From Mycetohabitans endofungorum (GTDB lineage: Bacteria; Pseudomonadota; Gammaproteobacteria; Burkholderiales; Burkholderiaceae): a stretch of DNA of 64,000 bases. A program made the position numbers and the translations under genes. Below are positions 9,300-19,350 of this stretch, one piece after another. The stretch is from positions 124,001 through 188,000 of the forward strand of contig NZ_PRDW01000004.1 of NCBI RefSeq assembly GCF_002927045.1, read 5' to 3'. The notes under the pieces were generated by a model. That model ran no database searches, was not told the origin of the DNA, and was given only the letters and a program-made list of their open reading frames with translations. Within the stretch, counting starts at the first letter, position 1. Every line of letters starts with the position of its first letter.

Positions 9300-9332
9300 G
9301 CGATCTGGCCGCTGATGGTGCGATCTGGCCGC
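9300..9332. repeat. 13-bp direct repeat with 20-bp period
   Basis: GCGATCTGGCCGC occurs at 9300-9312 and again at 9320-9332. The 20-bp spacing is about two helical turns. The pair lies between the marR stop codon and the start of the outer-membrane factor gene, in the 188-bp gap that would carry any second promoter of the efflux operon. It may be a binding site; no protein is identified. Confidence 0.55.
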
Positions 9333-9360
9333 CGACTTAGGCAGCGGGGTCGCCTGGCGC

Positions 9361-9837
9361 TTAACTGGGCGTTTCGTCGCAGTTGACCAGGATGCGGCGC
9401 AGCATGCTTTTGAGGAAACCGACTTCGTCGGGGGTGAAACCGGTCAGCAGCTTGTCCAGTACCCGGTTGTATATCGCTGGCATCCGTGCGGCCAGCGCGG
9501 TCCCTTCGTCCGTCAGCTTGAGGCGCACGACACGACGGTCTTCTTCACTGCGCACCCGGCAGAGCAGGCCGCGTTTCTCGAGCCGGTCGATGAGCCGCGT
9601 CACCGCGCTCGCGTCGATGCCATATTCGCGTGCAAGCTCGGCCGCGGCAAGGCAACGGCCACTGCCGAGCATGAACAGGATGCTTGCCTGCGTGCTGGTG
9701 ATGCCTAGTTCGGCCATCGTTTGCTGCGACACCATGTTCCAGATGTTCGAGCGGACCCGCGCGAGCAGATAGCCGACGCTCTCGCCGAATGGGTAATTTG
9801 CGATTTCGGGCGGCAATTCGGTGTTCGGACTCGACAT
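9361..9837 (-). CDS. MarR-family transcriptional regulator of the efflux operon
   Basis: 158 residues from ATG 9837, with a winged helix-turn-helix of MarR/EmrR type. The recognition region is LAREYGIDASAVTRLIDRLEKRGLL. The wing motif EDRRVVRLKLTDEG follows. It is the first gene of the minus-strand set marR, outer-membrane factor, emrA, emrB, matching emrR-emrAB logic. I infer that it represses the pump and is released by ligand. The frame is open to 9915, but MSSPNTELPPE is the likely true start. It diverges from typA. Confidence 0.9.
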   Translation of the reverse strand: MSSPNTELPPEIANYPFGESVGYLLARVRSNIWNMVSQQTMAELGITSTQASILFMLGSGRCLAAAELAREYGIDASAVTRLIDRLEKRGLLCRVRSEEDRRVVRLKLTDEGTALAARMPAIYNRVLDKLLTGFTPDEVGFLKSMLRRILVNCDETPS

Positions 9838-10117
9838 AACAGGTGTATCGGCAATAGTTGACTTGGCATGGATTATAGGAACCGCCGTGGAACATCGCAA
9901 CGGGGTTTTCCGCAAAACTGCTTAAAACCGTAGGATAGTGCGCCGTGCGCACTGCGCATGCATGTCGCGGACGCCGCAGCGTGGTAGAATCTTTGGTTTC
10001 CAATTTGGCGCCCGTGCCTGCGTCGCTCGCCGCTGCGGTGCGACCTCCGGGCTGCGTGCAGCCGCTTTGCCTTGCGTCGGCCCGCTTCGCCACGCACCGC
10101 GTTCGAACGATTCCTCT

Positions 10118-11944
10118 ATGACACGCCCGCTCCGCAATATCGCCATCATCGCGCACGTCGACCATGGTAAGACCACGCTCGTGGACCAGCTGCTCCGGCA
10201 GTCCGGCACGTTCCGTGAAAACCAGCAAGTCGCCGAGCGCGTGATGGACTCGAACGACATCGAGAAGGAGCGTGGCATCACGATCCTCGCAAAGAACTGC
10301 GCCGTCGAATACGAAGGCACGCATATCAACATTGTTGACACGCCGGGGCACGCCGACTTCGGTGGCGAAGTCGAGCGCGTGCTGTCAATGGTCGATTCAG
10401 TGCTGCTGCTGGTCGACGCGGTCGAAGGGCCGATGCCGCAGACGCGCTTTGTCACGAAGAAGGCGTTGGCGCTCGGGCTCAAGCCGATCGTGGTCGTCAA
10501 CAAGATCGACCGTCCGGGCGCGCGGCCGGACTGGGTGATCAACCAGACGTTCGACCTGTTCGATAAGCTCGGCGCAAACGACGAGCAGCTCGATTTCCCG
10601 GTGGTCTATGCATCGGCGCTGAACGGTTATGCCAGCCTGGACGCGCAGGTACGCGAAGGCGACATGCGCCCGCTGTTCGAAGCGATACTGCAATACGTGC
10701 CGGTGCGCGAGGCCGATCCGCACGCGCCGCTGCAGTTGCAGATCACGTCGCTGGACTATTCGACCTATGTCGGCCGCATCGGTGTGGGCCGCATCACGCG
10801 TGGGCGCATCAAGGCCGGTCAGCCGGTCGTGATGCGTTTTGGCCCGCAGGGCGAGCTGTTGAACCGCAAGATTAATCAGGTGCAGGTCTTCAAGGGGCTG
10901 GAGCGCGTGCAGGTGGACAGCGCCGAGGCCGGCGACATCGTGCTGATTAACGGCATCGACGATGTCGGCATCGGCGCGACGATTTGCGCACCGGACGCGC
11001 CGGACGCGCTGCCGATGATTACCGTCGATGAGCCGACGCTGACGATGAACTTCTGTGTGAACACGTCGCCGTTGGCGGGCAAGGAAGGCAAGTTCATCAC
11101 TAGCCGCCAGATCCGCGAGCGGCTGAACCGGGAGCTGAATCATAATGTCGCGTTGAGAGTCAAGGATACCGGCGACGAGACGGTGTTCGAGGTGTCCGGC
11201 CGCGGCGAGCTGCATTTGACTATCTTGATTGAGAACATGCGTCGTGAAGGCTACGAACTCGCGGTATCGCGCCCGCGTGTGGTGGTGCGCGAGATCGAGG
11301 GTGTCAGGCATGAGCCGTATGAGCTGCTGACCGTGGATCTCGAGGACGGTCATCAGGGCGCGGTGATGGAGGAGCTGGGACGCCGCAAGGGCGAGCTGCT
11401 TGACATGGCGTCCGACGGCCGCGGGCGTACACGGCTGGAATACCGGATTCCGGCGCGTGGACTGATCGGCTTCCAAAGCGAATTTCTCACGCTGACGCGC
11501 GGCACCGGCCTGATGAGCCACATCTTCGATGCATACCAGCCGATGCGGGACGGCACGATCGGCGAGCGGCGCAACGGCGTGCTGATTTCGCAGGATGACG
11601 GCGCCGCGGTCGCGTACGCGCTGTGGAAGCTGCAGGATCGTGGTCGCATGTTCGTGTCGCCGGGCGATGCGCTATACGAAGGGATGATCATCGGCATTCA
11701 CAGCCGTGACAATGACCTGGTGGTCAATCCGATCCGCGGCAAGCAGCTGACAAACGTGCGCGCATCGGGGACCGACGAGGCGGTGCGTCTCGTTCCGCCG
11801 GTCCAGTTGACGCTCGAGTATGCGGTCGAGTTCATCGACGACGACGAGCTTGTCGAGGTCACGCCGCAGTCGATCCGGCTGCGCAAGCGGCACTTGAAGG
11901 AGCACGAGCGCCGGCGCGCGAGCCGCGAGGCCGCGGCCGACTGA
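10118..11944 (+). CDS. typA: Ribosome-associated translational GTPase TypA/BipA
   Basis: 608 residues, the usual length (607 in E. coli). BipA assists 50S assembly and stress or low-temperature growth. G motifs are clear: AHVDHGKTT (12-20), the RGITI switch, DTPGHADF and NKIDRP. EF-G-like domains III and V and the BipA-specific C-terminal domain follow. The start is [11 protein letters not shown] at 10118; the frame is open upstream to 9938 but that part has no homology. A -10-like TAGAAT lies at 9985-9990. It is divergent from the marR efflux operon. Confidence 0.96.
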   Translation: MTRPLRNIAIIAHVDHGKTTLVDQLLRQSGTFRENQQVAERVMDSNDIEKERGITILAKNCAVEYEGTHINIVDTPGHADFGGEVERVLSMVDSVLLLVDAVEGPMPQTRFVTKKALALGLKPIVVVNKIDRPGARPDWVINQTFDLFDKLGANDEQLDFPVVYASALNGYASLDAQVREGDMRPLFEAILQYVPVREADPHAPLQLQITSLDYSTYVGRIGVGRITRGRIKAGQPVVMRFGPQGELLNRKINQVQVFKGLERVQVDSAEAGDIVLINGIDDVGIGATICAPDAPDALPMITVDEPTLTMNFCVNTSPLAGKEGKFITSRQIRERLNRELNHNVALRVKDTGDETVFEVSGRGELHLTILIENMRREGYELAVSRPRVVVREIEGVRHEPYELLTVDLEDGHQGAVMEELGRRKGELLDMASDGRGRTRLEYRIPARGLIGFQSEFLTLTRGTGLMSHIFDAYQPMRDGTIGERRNGVLISQDDGAAVAYALWKLQDRGRMFVSPGDALYEGMIIGIHSRDNDLVVNPIRGKQLTNVRASGTDEAVRLVPPVQLTLEYAVEFIDDDELVEVTPQSIRLRKRHLKEHERRRASREAAAD

Positions 11945-12269
11945 CGGGCGACGCTGTAGCGACGCCGCCGGTCGGCGAAGCCCGTTGTGCCGCATCGGCG
12001 TCATGCCAGCATGAGTCGGTGTGGCGTTTTTGTATCGGTGTGGTGCAGGCGACCCGTCCTCGGTCTGCTCCGTTCAGGCCCGGCATCGGCCCGCTTGCAG
12101 ACGAGGCAAATAGCCGCAATATGCTAAACGTGATAAGCTTCGCCGATGCATGTTTTAGGTCCTTCCCAGCAGACTTGATTCGCGCAATCCGCTACACGGT
12201 CAGGCCGTCGCGCGGAAGGTTTCGTAACCCGCTATTTCTCGAGAAACTCGAAGAAAGGTGAGCGTCAAA
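11945..12269. other. Intergenic region before sucA
   Basis: 325 bp between typA and sucA. The first half is GC-rich and the second more AT-rich, as expected for the sucA promoter. I see no reliable gene. The Shine-Dalgarno-like AAAGG just before the sucA start is at its end. I could not fix the promoter to the base. Confidence 0.5.
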
Positions 12270-15125
12270 ATGATGAAGCAATTCCAGCTGAACTCGTATT
12301 TGTTCGGCGGCAATGCTCCGTACGTGGAAGAATTGTACGAAGCATATCTCGATAATCCGGCGTCCGTGCCCGAGAACTGGCGCAGCTACTTCGATGCATT
12401 GCAAAACGTACCTGCGTCGGACGGCTCGAATGTGAATGACGTGGCCCACGCGCCGATCGTCGAGTCCTTCGCCCAACGGGCCAAAGCGAATGCATTCATT
12501 CCACGTGGCAGCAACAACGATCTGTCCACTGCGCGAAAGCAAGTCTACGTTCAATCGCTGATCGGCGCCTATCGCTTCCTCGGCTCGCAATGGGCCAACA
12601 TCGATCCTCTGAAGCGCCGCGAACGTCCGCATATTCCCGAACTCGAACCTGCGTTTTACGATTTCACCGAAGCCGACATGGACCAGACGTTCCATGCGAC
12701 GAATCTGTACTTCGGTTTCGAGCAAGCATCGTTGCGCGACATCGTGAAGGCGCTGCGCGACACGTACTGCGGCACGATCGGCGCGGAATTCATGTACATC
12801 AGCGACCCTGAGCAGAAGCGCTGGTGGAAGGAGCGGCTGGAGTCCACGCGCTCAACGCCGAATTTCTCCGCCGACAAGAAAAAGCACATTCTCAAGCGGC
12901 TGACCGCGGCCGAAGGCCTGGAGCGTTACCTGCACACGAAGTACGTCGGCCAGAAGCGTTTCTCGCTCGAAGGCGGCGAGAGTTTCATCGCGGCGATGGA
13001 TGAGGTCGTGCACCACGCAGGCAGCAAGGGCGTGCAGGAGATCGTGATCGGCATGGCCCACCGCGGGCGCCTGAACGTGCTCGTCAACACGCTCGGCAAG
13101 ATGCCGGCGGATCTGTTCGCCGAATTCGAAGGCAAGCACGTTGACGACCTACCGGCTGGCGACGTGAAGTACCACAAGGGCTTTTCGTCCGATGTCTCGA
13201 CGGCTGGCGGTCCGGTGCACCTGTCGCTAGCGTTCAATCCGTCGCACTTGGAAATCGTCAACCCGGTGGTGGAAGGCTCCGCGAAGGCGCGCATGGACCG
13301 TCGTGGTGACCTGGACGGTCTGCAGGTGCTGCCGGTGCAGATCCATGGCGACGCGGCTTTTGCCGGCCAGGGTGTCGTGATGGAGACGCTGAATCTGGCG
13401 CAAACGCGCGGCTACGGCACGTACGGCACGCTGCACATCGTGATCAACAACCAGATCGGCTTCACCACGTCCGATCCGCGCGATGCGCGCTCGACGCTGT
13501 ATTGCACCGATGTCGTGAAGATGATCGAGGCGCCGGTGTTGCATGTGAACGGCGATGACCCAGAGGCGGTCGTGTTCGCCACGCAACTGGCGATCGATTT
13601 TCGGATGCAGTTCCACAAGGATGTCGTGATCGACATCGTCTGTTTCCGTAAGCTCGGCCACAATGAGCAAGATACGCCGGCGGTCACGCAGCCGCTGATG
13701 TATAAGAAGATCGCGCAGCATCCCGGCACGCGCGCGCTGTATGCGGAGAAGCTGGTAACGCAGGGCGTGATCGGCGCCGACGAAGCCGATCAGTATGTGA
13801 AGACGTACCGCAAGGCGATGGACGAGGGGCATCACACGAGCGACCCGGTGCTGTCGAACTACAAGAGCAAGTATGCGGTTGACTGGGTGCCTTTCCTGAA
13901 CCGCAAGTGGACCGATGCGGCGGATACCGCAGTGCCGCTGGCCGAGCTTAAGCGCCTGGCCGAGCGGATCACGACGATCCCGGAGAATTTCAAGCTGCAC
14001 CCGCTGGTTGAGCGCGTGGTCAACGACCGTCGCAAGATGGGAGCCGGTGAGCAGCCGCTCGACTGGGGCATGGGTGAGCACTTGGCGTTTGCATCGCTGG
14101 TGGCCTCTGGCTACGCGGTGCGCTTGACCGGACAGGACTCGGGCCGTGGCACGTTCACGCACCGCCACGCGGTGCTGCATGACCAAAATCGCGAGCGCTG
14201 GGACGATGGCACGTATATTCCGCTACAGAATGTTGCGGACGGGCAGGCGAGCTTCACCGTCATCGATTCGGTGTTGTCCGAGGAAGCGGTGCTCGGCTTC
14301 GAGTATGGATATTCGACGGCCGAACCCAATACGCTGGTGGCATGGGAGGCTCAGTTCGGTGACTTCGCCAATGGCGCGCAAGTCGTCGTTGACCAGTTCA
14401 TCTCGTCCGGCGAGGTCAAGTGGGGCCGTGTGTCTGGGCTGACGATGCTGCTGCCGCACGGCTACGAAGGGCAGGGCCCGGAACACTCGTCGGCGCGCAC
14501 CGAGCGGTACCTGCAATTGTGTGCGGAGCACAACATGCAGGTCGTGCAGCCGACGACGCCGGCACAAATGTTCCACCTGCTGCGCCGCCAGATGATCCGG
14601 CTGTTCCGAAAGCCGCTGATCGTGTTGACGCCGAAGTCATTGTTGCGCCACAAGGAAGCGGTGTCGGACCTGTCCGAGTTGGCGAGCGGCGCGTTCCATC
14701 CGGTGCTCAGCGAGACCGATGCGTCGATCGACCCGAAAAAAGTCAAGCGCGTGCTCGTTTGCTCGGGCCGTGTCTACTACGATCTGATCGCCCATCGCCG
14801 CGAGGCAAAGAATGCCGACGTCGCGATCTTGCGTATCGAGCAACTTTATCCGTTCGCGCACAAGCAGTTCGAAGCCGAGTTGAAGAAGTACGACAACGCG
14901 ACCGAGGTCGTCTGGGTGCAGGATGAACCAAAGAATCAAGGACCCTGGTTCTACATCGAGCACCACCTCGCTGAAGGGATGCGGGACGGCATGAAGCTCG
15001 CGTACAGCGGGCGTCCGGCGTCCGCGTCGCCGGCGGTCGGCTACTACGCGAAGCACTACGAGCAGCAGAAGGCGCTGGTCGAGGGTGCGTTTGGCCGGCT
15101 CAAGAGCGCGACGCTGATCAAGTAA
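12270..15125 (+). CDS. sucA: 2-oxoglutarate dehydrogenase E1 component
   Basis: 951 residues. The thiamine-diphosphate-dependent E1 decarboxylates 2-oxoglutarate and passes the succinyl group to the E2 lipoyl arm. The N-terminal SYLFGGNAPYVEELYEAYL segment is the E2-binding part of this family. GMAHRGRLNVL, HVNGDDPEAV and GHNEQDTP are the conserved substrate and cofactor regions. EGQGPEHSSAR near residue 740 is typical of the C-terminal domain. I chose ATG 12270 with AGGTGA 8 bases upstream; GTG 12258 in the same frame is possible. It is the first gene of sucA-sucB-lpd. Confidence 0.96.
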   Translation: MMKQFQLNSYLFGGNAPYVEELYEAYLDNPASVPENWRSYFDALQNVPASDGSNVNDVAHAPIVESFAQRAKANAFIPRGSNNDLSTARKQVYVQSLIGAYRFLGSQWANIDPLKRRERPHIPELEPAFYDFTEADMDQTFHATNLYFGFEQASLRDIVKALRDTYCGTIGAEFMYISDPEQKRWWKERLESTRSTPNFSADKKKHILKRLTAAEGLERYLHTKYVGQKRFSLEGGESFIAAMDEVVHHAGSKGVQEIVIGMAHRGRLNVLVNTLGKMPADLFAEFEGKHVDDLPAGDVKYHKGFSSDVSTAGGPVHLSLAFNPSHLEIVNPVVEGSAKARMDRRGDLDGLQVLPVQIHGDAAFAGQGVVMETLNLAQTRGYGTYGTLHIVINNQIGFTTSDPRDARSTLYCTDVVKMIEAPVLHVNGDDPEAVVFATQLAIDFRMQFHKDVVIDIVCFRKLGHNEQDTPAVTQPLMYKKIAQHPGTRALYAEKLVTQGVIGADEADQYVKTYRKAMDEGHHTSDPVLSNYKSKYAVDWVPFLNRKWTDAADTAVPLAELKRLAERITTIPENFKLHPLVERVVNDRRKMGAGEQPLDWGMGEHLAFASLVASGYAVRLTGQDSGRGTFTHRHAVLHDQNRERWDDGTYIPLQNVADGQASFTVIDSVLSEEAVLGFEYGYSTAEPNTLVAWEAQFGDFANGAQVVVDQFISSGEVKWGRVSGLTMLLPHGYEGQGPEHSSARTERYLQLCAEHNMQVVQPTTPAQMFHLLRRQMIRLFRKPLIVLTPKSLLRHKEAVSDLSELASGAFHPVLSETDASIDPKKVKRVLVCSGRVYYDLIAHRREAKNADVAILRIEQLYPFAHKQFEAELKKYDNATEVVWVQDEPKNQGPWFYIEHHLAEGMRDGMKLAYSGRPASASPAVGYYAKHYEQQKALVEGAFGRLKSATLIK

Positions 15126-15145
15126 TCACGCAACGATGAAGCCGA

Positions 15146-15168
15146 GGGGGGCGAATGCTCGTCCCCCC
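15146..15168 (+). other. Strong hairpin between sucA and sucB
   Basis: GGGGGGCGA, loop ATGC, TCG-T-CCCCCC: a nine-pair stem with one bulged T, beginning 20 bp after the sucA stop. No T-tract follows, so it is more likely an mRNA processing or stability element, or a partial attenuator, than a full terminator. Confidence 0.45.
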
Positions 15169-15238
15169 GGGGGCCGTGCGCCGCGTCTCCAGCGCCTGGT
15201 CGCCCGATACGGCACGATACGTATTCAGGATAATGACG

Positions 15239-16534
15239 ATGGCTATTGTTGAAGTTAAAGTTCCGCAGCTTTCGGAGTCGGTGTCCGAAGCTACGATGCT
15301 CCAGTGGAAGAAGCAACCGGGGGAAGCGGTTGCGCAAGATGAAATACTGATCGAGATCGAGACCGATAAGGTCGTGCTCGAAGTGCCGGCGCCGGCTGCG
15401 GGCGTGCTCGCTCAAGTGATCAAGCACGATGGCGACACAGTCGTTGCCGATGAGGTGATCGCCAAGATTGATACCGAAGCGAAGGCCGGCACCGCGGCGG
15501 GTGCGACGGCGACGGAAACAGCCGCCGCAGCAGCAGGCGCCGAAGTGAAGCCGGCGCCGCAAACCTCGCCGACTCCCGCGGCGCAACCGGCTGCGACCGG
15601 CTGCGCAATCGCGTCGCCGGCCGCCTCGAAGCTGCTCGCGGAGAAGAACCTGAGCGCCGGCCAGCTGAGCGGCACCGGCCGCGACGGTCGGGTGACCAAG
15701 GGTGACGTGCTAGCAGCCGGCGCGTCGCCGGCCGCCAAGCCGGCCGCGCCGGCCAGCGTCGCTGCGAAGGCGGCGCCGTCGCGCGCCGCGTTGCCGCAAG
15801 TCGCTGCGCCGGGTGCGGACACCTGGCTGACGGACCGCCCGGAGCAGCGCGTGCCGATGTCACGGCTGCGCGCGCGGATCGCCGAGCGCCTGCTCGAGTC
15901 GCAACAGACTAACGCGATCCTGACCACGTTCAACGAAGTGAACATGGCGCCGGTCATGGATCTGCGCAGCAAGTACAAGGATCGCTTCGAGAAGGAACAC
16001 GGCGTGAAGCTTGGCTTCATGTCGTTCTTTGTGAAGGCGGCCGTGCATGCGCTGAAGAAGTTCCCGCTCGTGAACGCGTCGATCGATGGCAACGACATCG
16101 TCTACCACGGCTACTTTGACATCGGCATCGCGGTCGGCTCGCCGCGCGGCCTGGTTGTGCCGATCCTGCGCAACGCAGATCAGATGAGTGTTGCGGACAT
16201 CGAGAAGAAGATTGCCGAGTTTGGTGCGAAAGCCCGGGACGGCAAGCTGTCGATCGAGGAAATGACCGGCGGCACGTTCTCTATCTCGAACGGCGGCGTG
16301 TTCGGCTCGATGCTGTCGACGCCGATCATCAACCCGCCGCAATCGGCGATCCTCGGCGTGCATGCAACGAAGGAGCGGCCGGTCGTTGAGAACGGCCAGA
16401 TCGTGATCCGTCCGATCAACTATCTTGCGCTGTCGTACGATCACCGAATCATCGACGGTCGTGAGGCGGTGCTGTCGCTCGTCGCGATGAAAGAAGCGCT
16501 GGAAGATCCGGCACGCTTGCTGCTCGACCTTTAA
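15239..16534 (+). CDS. sucB: Dihydrolipoyllysine succinyltransferase, E2 of 2-oxoglutarate dehydrogenase
   Basis: 431 residues from ATG 15239 (AGGA lies 8 bases upstream). One lipoyl domain has the attachment lysine at 44 in [11 protein letters not shown] long Ala/Pro linker follows, then the E1/E3-binding domain ([14 protein letters not shown] onwards) and a second Ala/Pro/Lys linker. The catalytic domain ends with [12 protein letters not shown], carrying the active His and Asp. Also called odhB. It lies between sucA and lpd in the same direction, 15 bp before lpd, so E1, E2 and E3 are made together. Confidence 0.96.
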   Translation: MAIVEVKVPQLSESVSEATMLQWKKQPGEAVAQDEILIEIETDKVVLEVPAPAAGVLAQVIKHDGDTVVADEVIAKIDTEAKAGTAAGATATETAAAAAGAEVKPAPQTSPTPAAQPAATGCAIASPAASKLLAEKNLSAGQLSGTGRDGRVTKGDVLAAGASPAAKPAAPASVAAKAAPSRAALPQVAAPGADTWLTDRPEQRVPMSRLRARIAERLLESQQTNAILTTFNEVNMAPVMDLRSKYKDRFEKEHGVKLGFMSFFVKAAVHALKKFPLVNASIDGNDIVYHGYFDIGIAVGSPRGLVVPILRNADQMSVADIEKKIAEFGAKARDGKLSIEEMTGGTFSISNGGVFGSMLSTPIINPPQSAILGVHATKERPVVENGQIVIRPINYLALSYDHRIIDGREAVLSLVAMKEALEDPARLLLDL

Positions 16535-16549
16535 GCGAGGAATGTCTTC

Positions 16550-17980
16550 ATGGCAAAAGAATTTGATGTCGTCGTGATCGGTGCGGGCCCCGGTGGCTAC
16601 ATTGCGGCAATCCGCGCCGCGCAGCTCGGCAAGAGCGTTGCTTGCATCGAGAAGTGGAAGAACCCGGCCGGCGAACTCAAGCTCGGCGGCACCTGCCTGA
16701 ATGTCGGCTGCATCCCGTCGAAGGCGCTGCTGGCCTCGTCCGAGGCGTTCGAGGATGCGTCGCATCACCTCGCCGATCACGGCATTTCGGTATCGGACGT
16801 GAAGATCGATATCGCGAGAATGCATGCGCGCAAGGACGCGATCGTCAACAAGATGACCAAGGGCATCGAGTTCCTGTTCCGCAAGAACAAGATTACGTGG
16901 CTCAAGGGACACGGCAAGTTCACCGGCAAGACGGACGCCGGTTATCAGATCGATGTAGCCGGTGAAGGCAGCACGGAGTCGGTGGTCGCACGCAACGTGA
17001 TCATTGCAACCGGCTCGAAGGCGCGCCACCTGCCGTTTGCGAAAGTGGATAACCGGATCGTCGCGGACAACGAAGGGGCGTTGGCATTCGATTCGGTGCC
17101 TAAGAAGCTGGCGGTGATCGGCGCGGGCGTCATCGGGCTCGAACTGGGTTCGGTGTGGCGGCGCCTCGGTGCCGAGGTGACAGTACTCGAGGCGTTGCCG
17201 TCGTTCCTCGGCGCCGCCGATCAGGGATTGGCGAAGGAAGCCGCGAAGCAGTTCGCGAAGCAGGGATTGAAGATTCACTTGGGCGTGCAGATCAGCGAGG
17301 TGAATGCGACCGATAACGGCGTAACGATCTCGTACGCGGACAAGGACGGTCACGCGCAGAAGCTCGAGGCCGACCGCTTGATCGTGTCCGTGGGCCGCGT
17401 GCCGAATACCGACGACCTCGGTCTCGACGCGATCGGGCTGACGGTTAACGAGCGCGGATTCATCGACGTCGACGACCATTGCCGTACCAAACTGCCCGGC
17501 GTCTATGCGATCGGCGATGTGGTGCGCGGTCCGATGCTCGCGCACAAGGCCGAGGACGAGGGCGTGCTAGTCGCCGAGGTAATCGATGGGCAGAAGCCGC
17601 ACATCGATTACAACTGCATCCCGTGGGTCATCTACACGGAGCCGGAGATTGCGTGGGTCGGCAAGACCGAAGAGCAATTGAAGGCGGAAGGCCGACAGGT
17701 CAAGACCGGACAGTTCCCGTTCATGGCCAACGGACGTGCGTTGGGCATCAATCGCGCCGATGGTTTCGTGAAGATGATTGCCGACGCGAATACCGATGAA
17801 CTGCTCGGCGTGCACATCATCGCGGCGAATGCGTCCGATTTGATCGCCGAGGCGGTCGTCGCGATGGAGTTCAAAGCTGCATCGGAGGACATCGGGCGGA
17901 TTTGCCATCCGCATCCGTCGCTTTCCGAAGTGATGCGAGAGGCGGCGCTCGCCGTCGACAAGCGCGCGTTGAACATGTAA
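16550..17980 (+). CDS. lpd: Dihydrolipoyl dehydrogenase (E3)
   Basis: 476 residues. This FAD flavoenzyme reoxidises the lipoyl group on SucB using NAD+. The FAD-binding Rossmann motif IGAGPGGYIAA is at 10-20. The redox-active cysteines are C49 and C54 in GGTCLNVGCIPSKAL. A second GAGVIGLELGSVW motif binds NAD. The C-terminal HPHPSLSEVMREAA contains the active-site His and Glu. It is the last gene of sucA-sucB-lpd, followed by a terminator at 18071-18098. Confidence 0.97.
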   Translation: MAKEFDVVVIGAGPGGYIAAIRAAQLGKSVACIEKWKNPAGELKLGGTCLNVGCIPSKALLASSEAFEDASHHLADHGISVSDVKIDIARMHARKDAIVNKMTKGIEFLFRKNKITWLKGHGKFTGKTDAGYQIDVAGEGSTESVVARNVIIATGSKARHLPFAKVDNRIVADNEGALAFDSVPKKLAVIGAGVIGLELGSVWRRLGAEVTVLEALPSFLGAADQGLAKEAAKQFAKQGLKIHLGVQISEVNATDNGVTISYADKDGHAQKLEADRLIVSVGRVPNTDDLGLDAIGLTVNERGFIDVDDHCRTKLPGVYAIGDVVRGPMLAHKAEDEGVLVAEVIDGQKPHIDYNCIPWVIYTEPEIAWVGKTEEQLKAEGRQVKTGQFPFMANGRALGINRADGFVKMIADANTDELLGVHIIAANASDLIAEAVVAMEFKAASEDIGRICHPHPSLSEVMREAALAVDKRALNM

Positions 17981-18070
17981 CGCGAAGCCGGGTCCGCCTC
18001 GAGTCGAGGCGGATGCCGGGGCTGGCTGCCGGCCGGGCTGGCGTGAGCCCGCCATGCGACAGGCGGCGAA

Positions 18071-18098
18071 ATGGGGCGGGCAATACCCGCCCATTTTC
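18071..18098 (+). terminator. Rho-independent terminator after lpd
   Basis: GGGCGGG (18074-18080), loop CAATA, CCCGCCC (18086-18092), then ATTTTCTT. The hairpin is compact and followed by a T-rich run, ending the sucA-sucB-lpd transcript just before zapE. Confidence 0.8.
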
Positions 18099-18106
18099 TT
18101 GTACCG

Positions 18107-19204
18107 ATGAACGTCACCGAATACTACGAGAAGGAACTGGCTGAACGCGGCTATCAGGCCGATGTGGCGCAACAACGCGCGATCAGCCGGCTGCAGCGCT
18201 GCTACGACGACTGGTTGGCCTACAAGGCGCGGCGTTCCAATGCGTTCAGAAAGTGGATCACTCGAGCGGAGCCGCCACGCGGGGTCTATATGTGGGGCGG
18301 CGTTGGGCGCGGCAAGAGCTTCCTGATGGATAGTTTCTATGCTGTCGTGCCGGTGCAACGCAAGACGCGGCTGCATTTTCACGAATTCATGCGCGAGGTG
18401 CACCGTGAGCTTGAGGTGCTTAAGGGCCGCGCCGATCCGTTGGACGAACTGGCACGACTGGTCGCGAAGCGTTATCGATTGATTTGCTTCGACGAGTTCC
18501 ATGTCTCGGACATCGCTGATGCGATGATCCTTTATCGGTTGTTGTTGAAGCTGTTCGATAACGGCGTGCAGTTCGTGATGACGTCCAATTACGAACCCAG
18601 TACGCTATACCCGGACGGGTTGCATCGCGACCGGCTGCTGCCTGCGATCGACTTGATCAACGAAAGGCTCGACGTGTTGAACGTGGATGCGGGCACTGAC
18701 TACCGCCAGCGCACGCTGGCACAGGTGCAGACTTACCATACGCCGCTGGGTGCCCATGCCGACAGGGCATTGCGTGAGGCGTTCGCGCGGTTGGCTGCGG
18801 TACCAGACGAGAACCCGGTGCTGCATATAGAAAAACGCGAGATCAAGACGCTGCGCCGCGCCGATGGTGTCGTCTGGTTCGATTTTGCGACGCTATGCGG
18901 TGGACCACGGTCGCAAAACGACTACCTGGAGTTGGCGACACGCTTTCACACGATCATTTTGTCGGACGTGCCGCAGATGGCGCCGCGTATGGCGTCTGAG
19001 GCGCGTCGCTACACGTGGTTGATCGACGTACTGTACGATCATAAGGTCAAGCTGTTGATGTCGGCCGCCGTGCCGGCCGAGCAGCTGTACGTGGAAGGGC
19101 CGATGGCCAATGAATTCGCGCGGACCGTGTCGCGCATTATCGAGATGCAATCGAAGGAATATCTCGAAGCGCCGCGGCGCATCGTCGACACGTCATTGAC
19201 GTGA
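18107..19204 (+). CDS. zapE: Cell division ATPase ZapE (AFG1-like)
   Basis: 365 residues from ATG 18107. AFG1/ZapE-family P-loop ATPase; in E. coli it associates with the Z-ring under stress or low oxygen. Walker A is GGVGRGKS (64-71), and Walker B is LICFDEFHVSD with the family's EFHV signature. The later VWFDFATLCGGPRSQNDYLEL stretch is typical. It follows lpd and its terminator, as in other Burkholderia. The frame is open upstream to 18071, but that part overlaps the terminator hairpin. Confidence 0.93.
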   Translation: MNVTEYYEKELAERGYQADVAQQRAISRLQRCYDDWLAYKARRSNAFRKWITRAEPPRGVYMWGGVGRGKSFLMDSFYAVVPVQRKTRLHFHEFMREVHRELEVLKGRADPLDELARLVAKRYRLICFDEFHVSDIADAMILYRLLLKLFDNGVQFVMTSNYEPSTLYPDGLHRDRLLPAIDLINERLDVLNVDAGTDYRQRTLAQVQTYHTPLGAHADRALREAFARLAAVPDENPVLHIEKREIKTLRRADGVVWFDFATLCGGPRSQNDYLELATRFHTIILSDVPQMAPRMASEARRYTWLIDVLYDHKVKLLMSAAVPAEQLYVEGPMANEFARTVSRIIEMQSKEYLEAPRRIVDTSLT

Positions 19205-19266
19205 CAGTGCGCGGCCCCGTGGCCGTGCGCGGCGCGCCGTCGGCATGCCGCAGTTCGATGGGCGCG

Positions 19267-19350
19267 TACAACACGTGACTGCTGGCTGGCGGGGACATAC
19301 AACGCGTGATTGCTGATTGACGGGGCGTGTAACGCGTTACTGCTGGCGGT
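19267..19350. repeat. Three degenerate tandem repeats of about 30 bp
   Basis: Units begin near 19267, 19298 and 19328 with the pattern TACAAC(A/G)CGTGA(C/T)TGCTG, ending in a GGCGGGG-like run. The third copy runs into the last codons of the DUF2147 pseudogene. The period is 30-31 bp. It looks like local slippage or duplication at the decayed 3' end of that gene. Confidence 0.6.

Noticed and set aside
10397-11521. Long antisense frame inside typA
   Set aside because: Same shadow effect; typA is a complete conserved gene.
13227-17545. Long open frames on the strand opposite sucA, sucB and lpd (for example 13227-14186 and 15860-17545)
   Set aside because: They mirror codon-position GC bias of the real genes, have His/Arg-rich nonsense composition and no family motifs.
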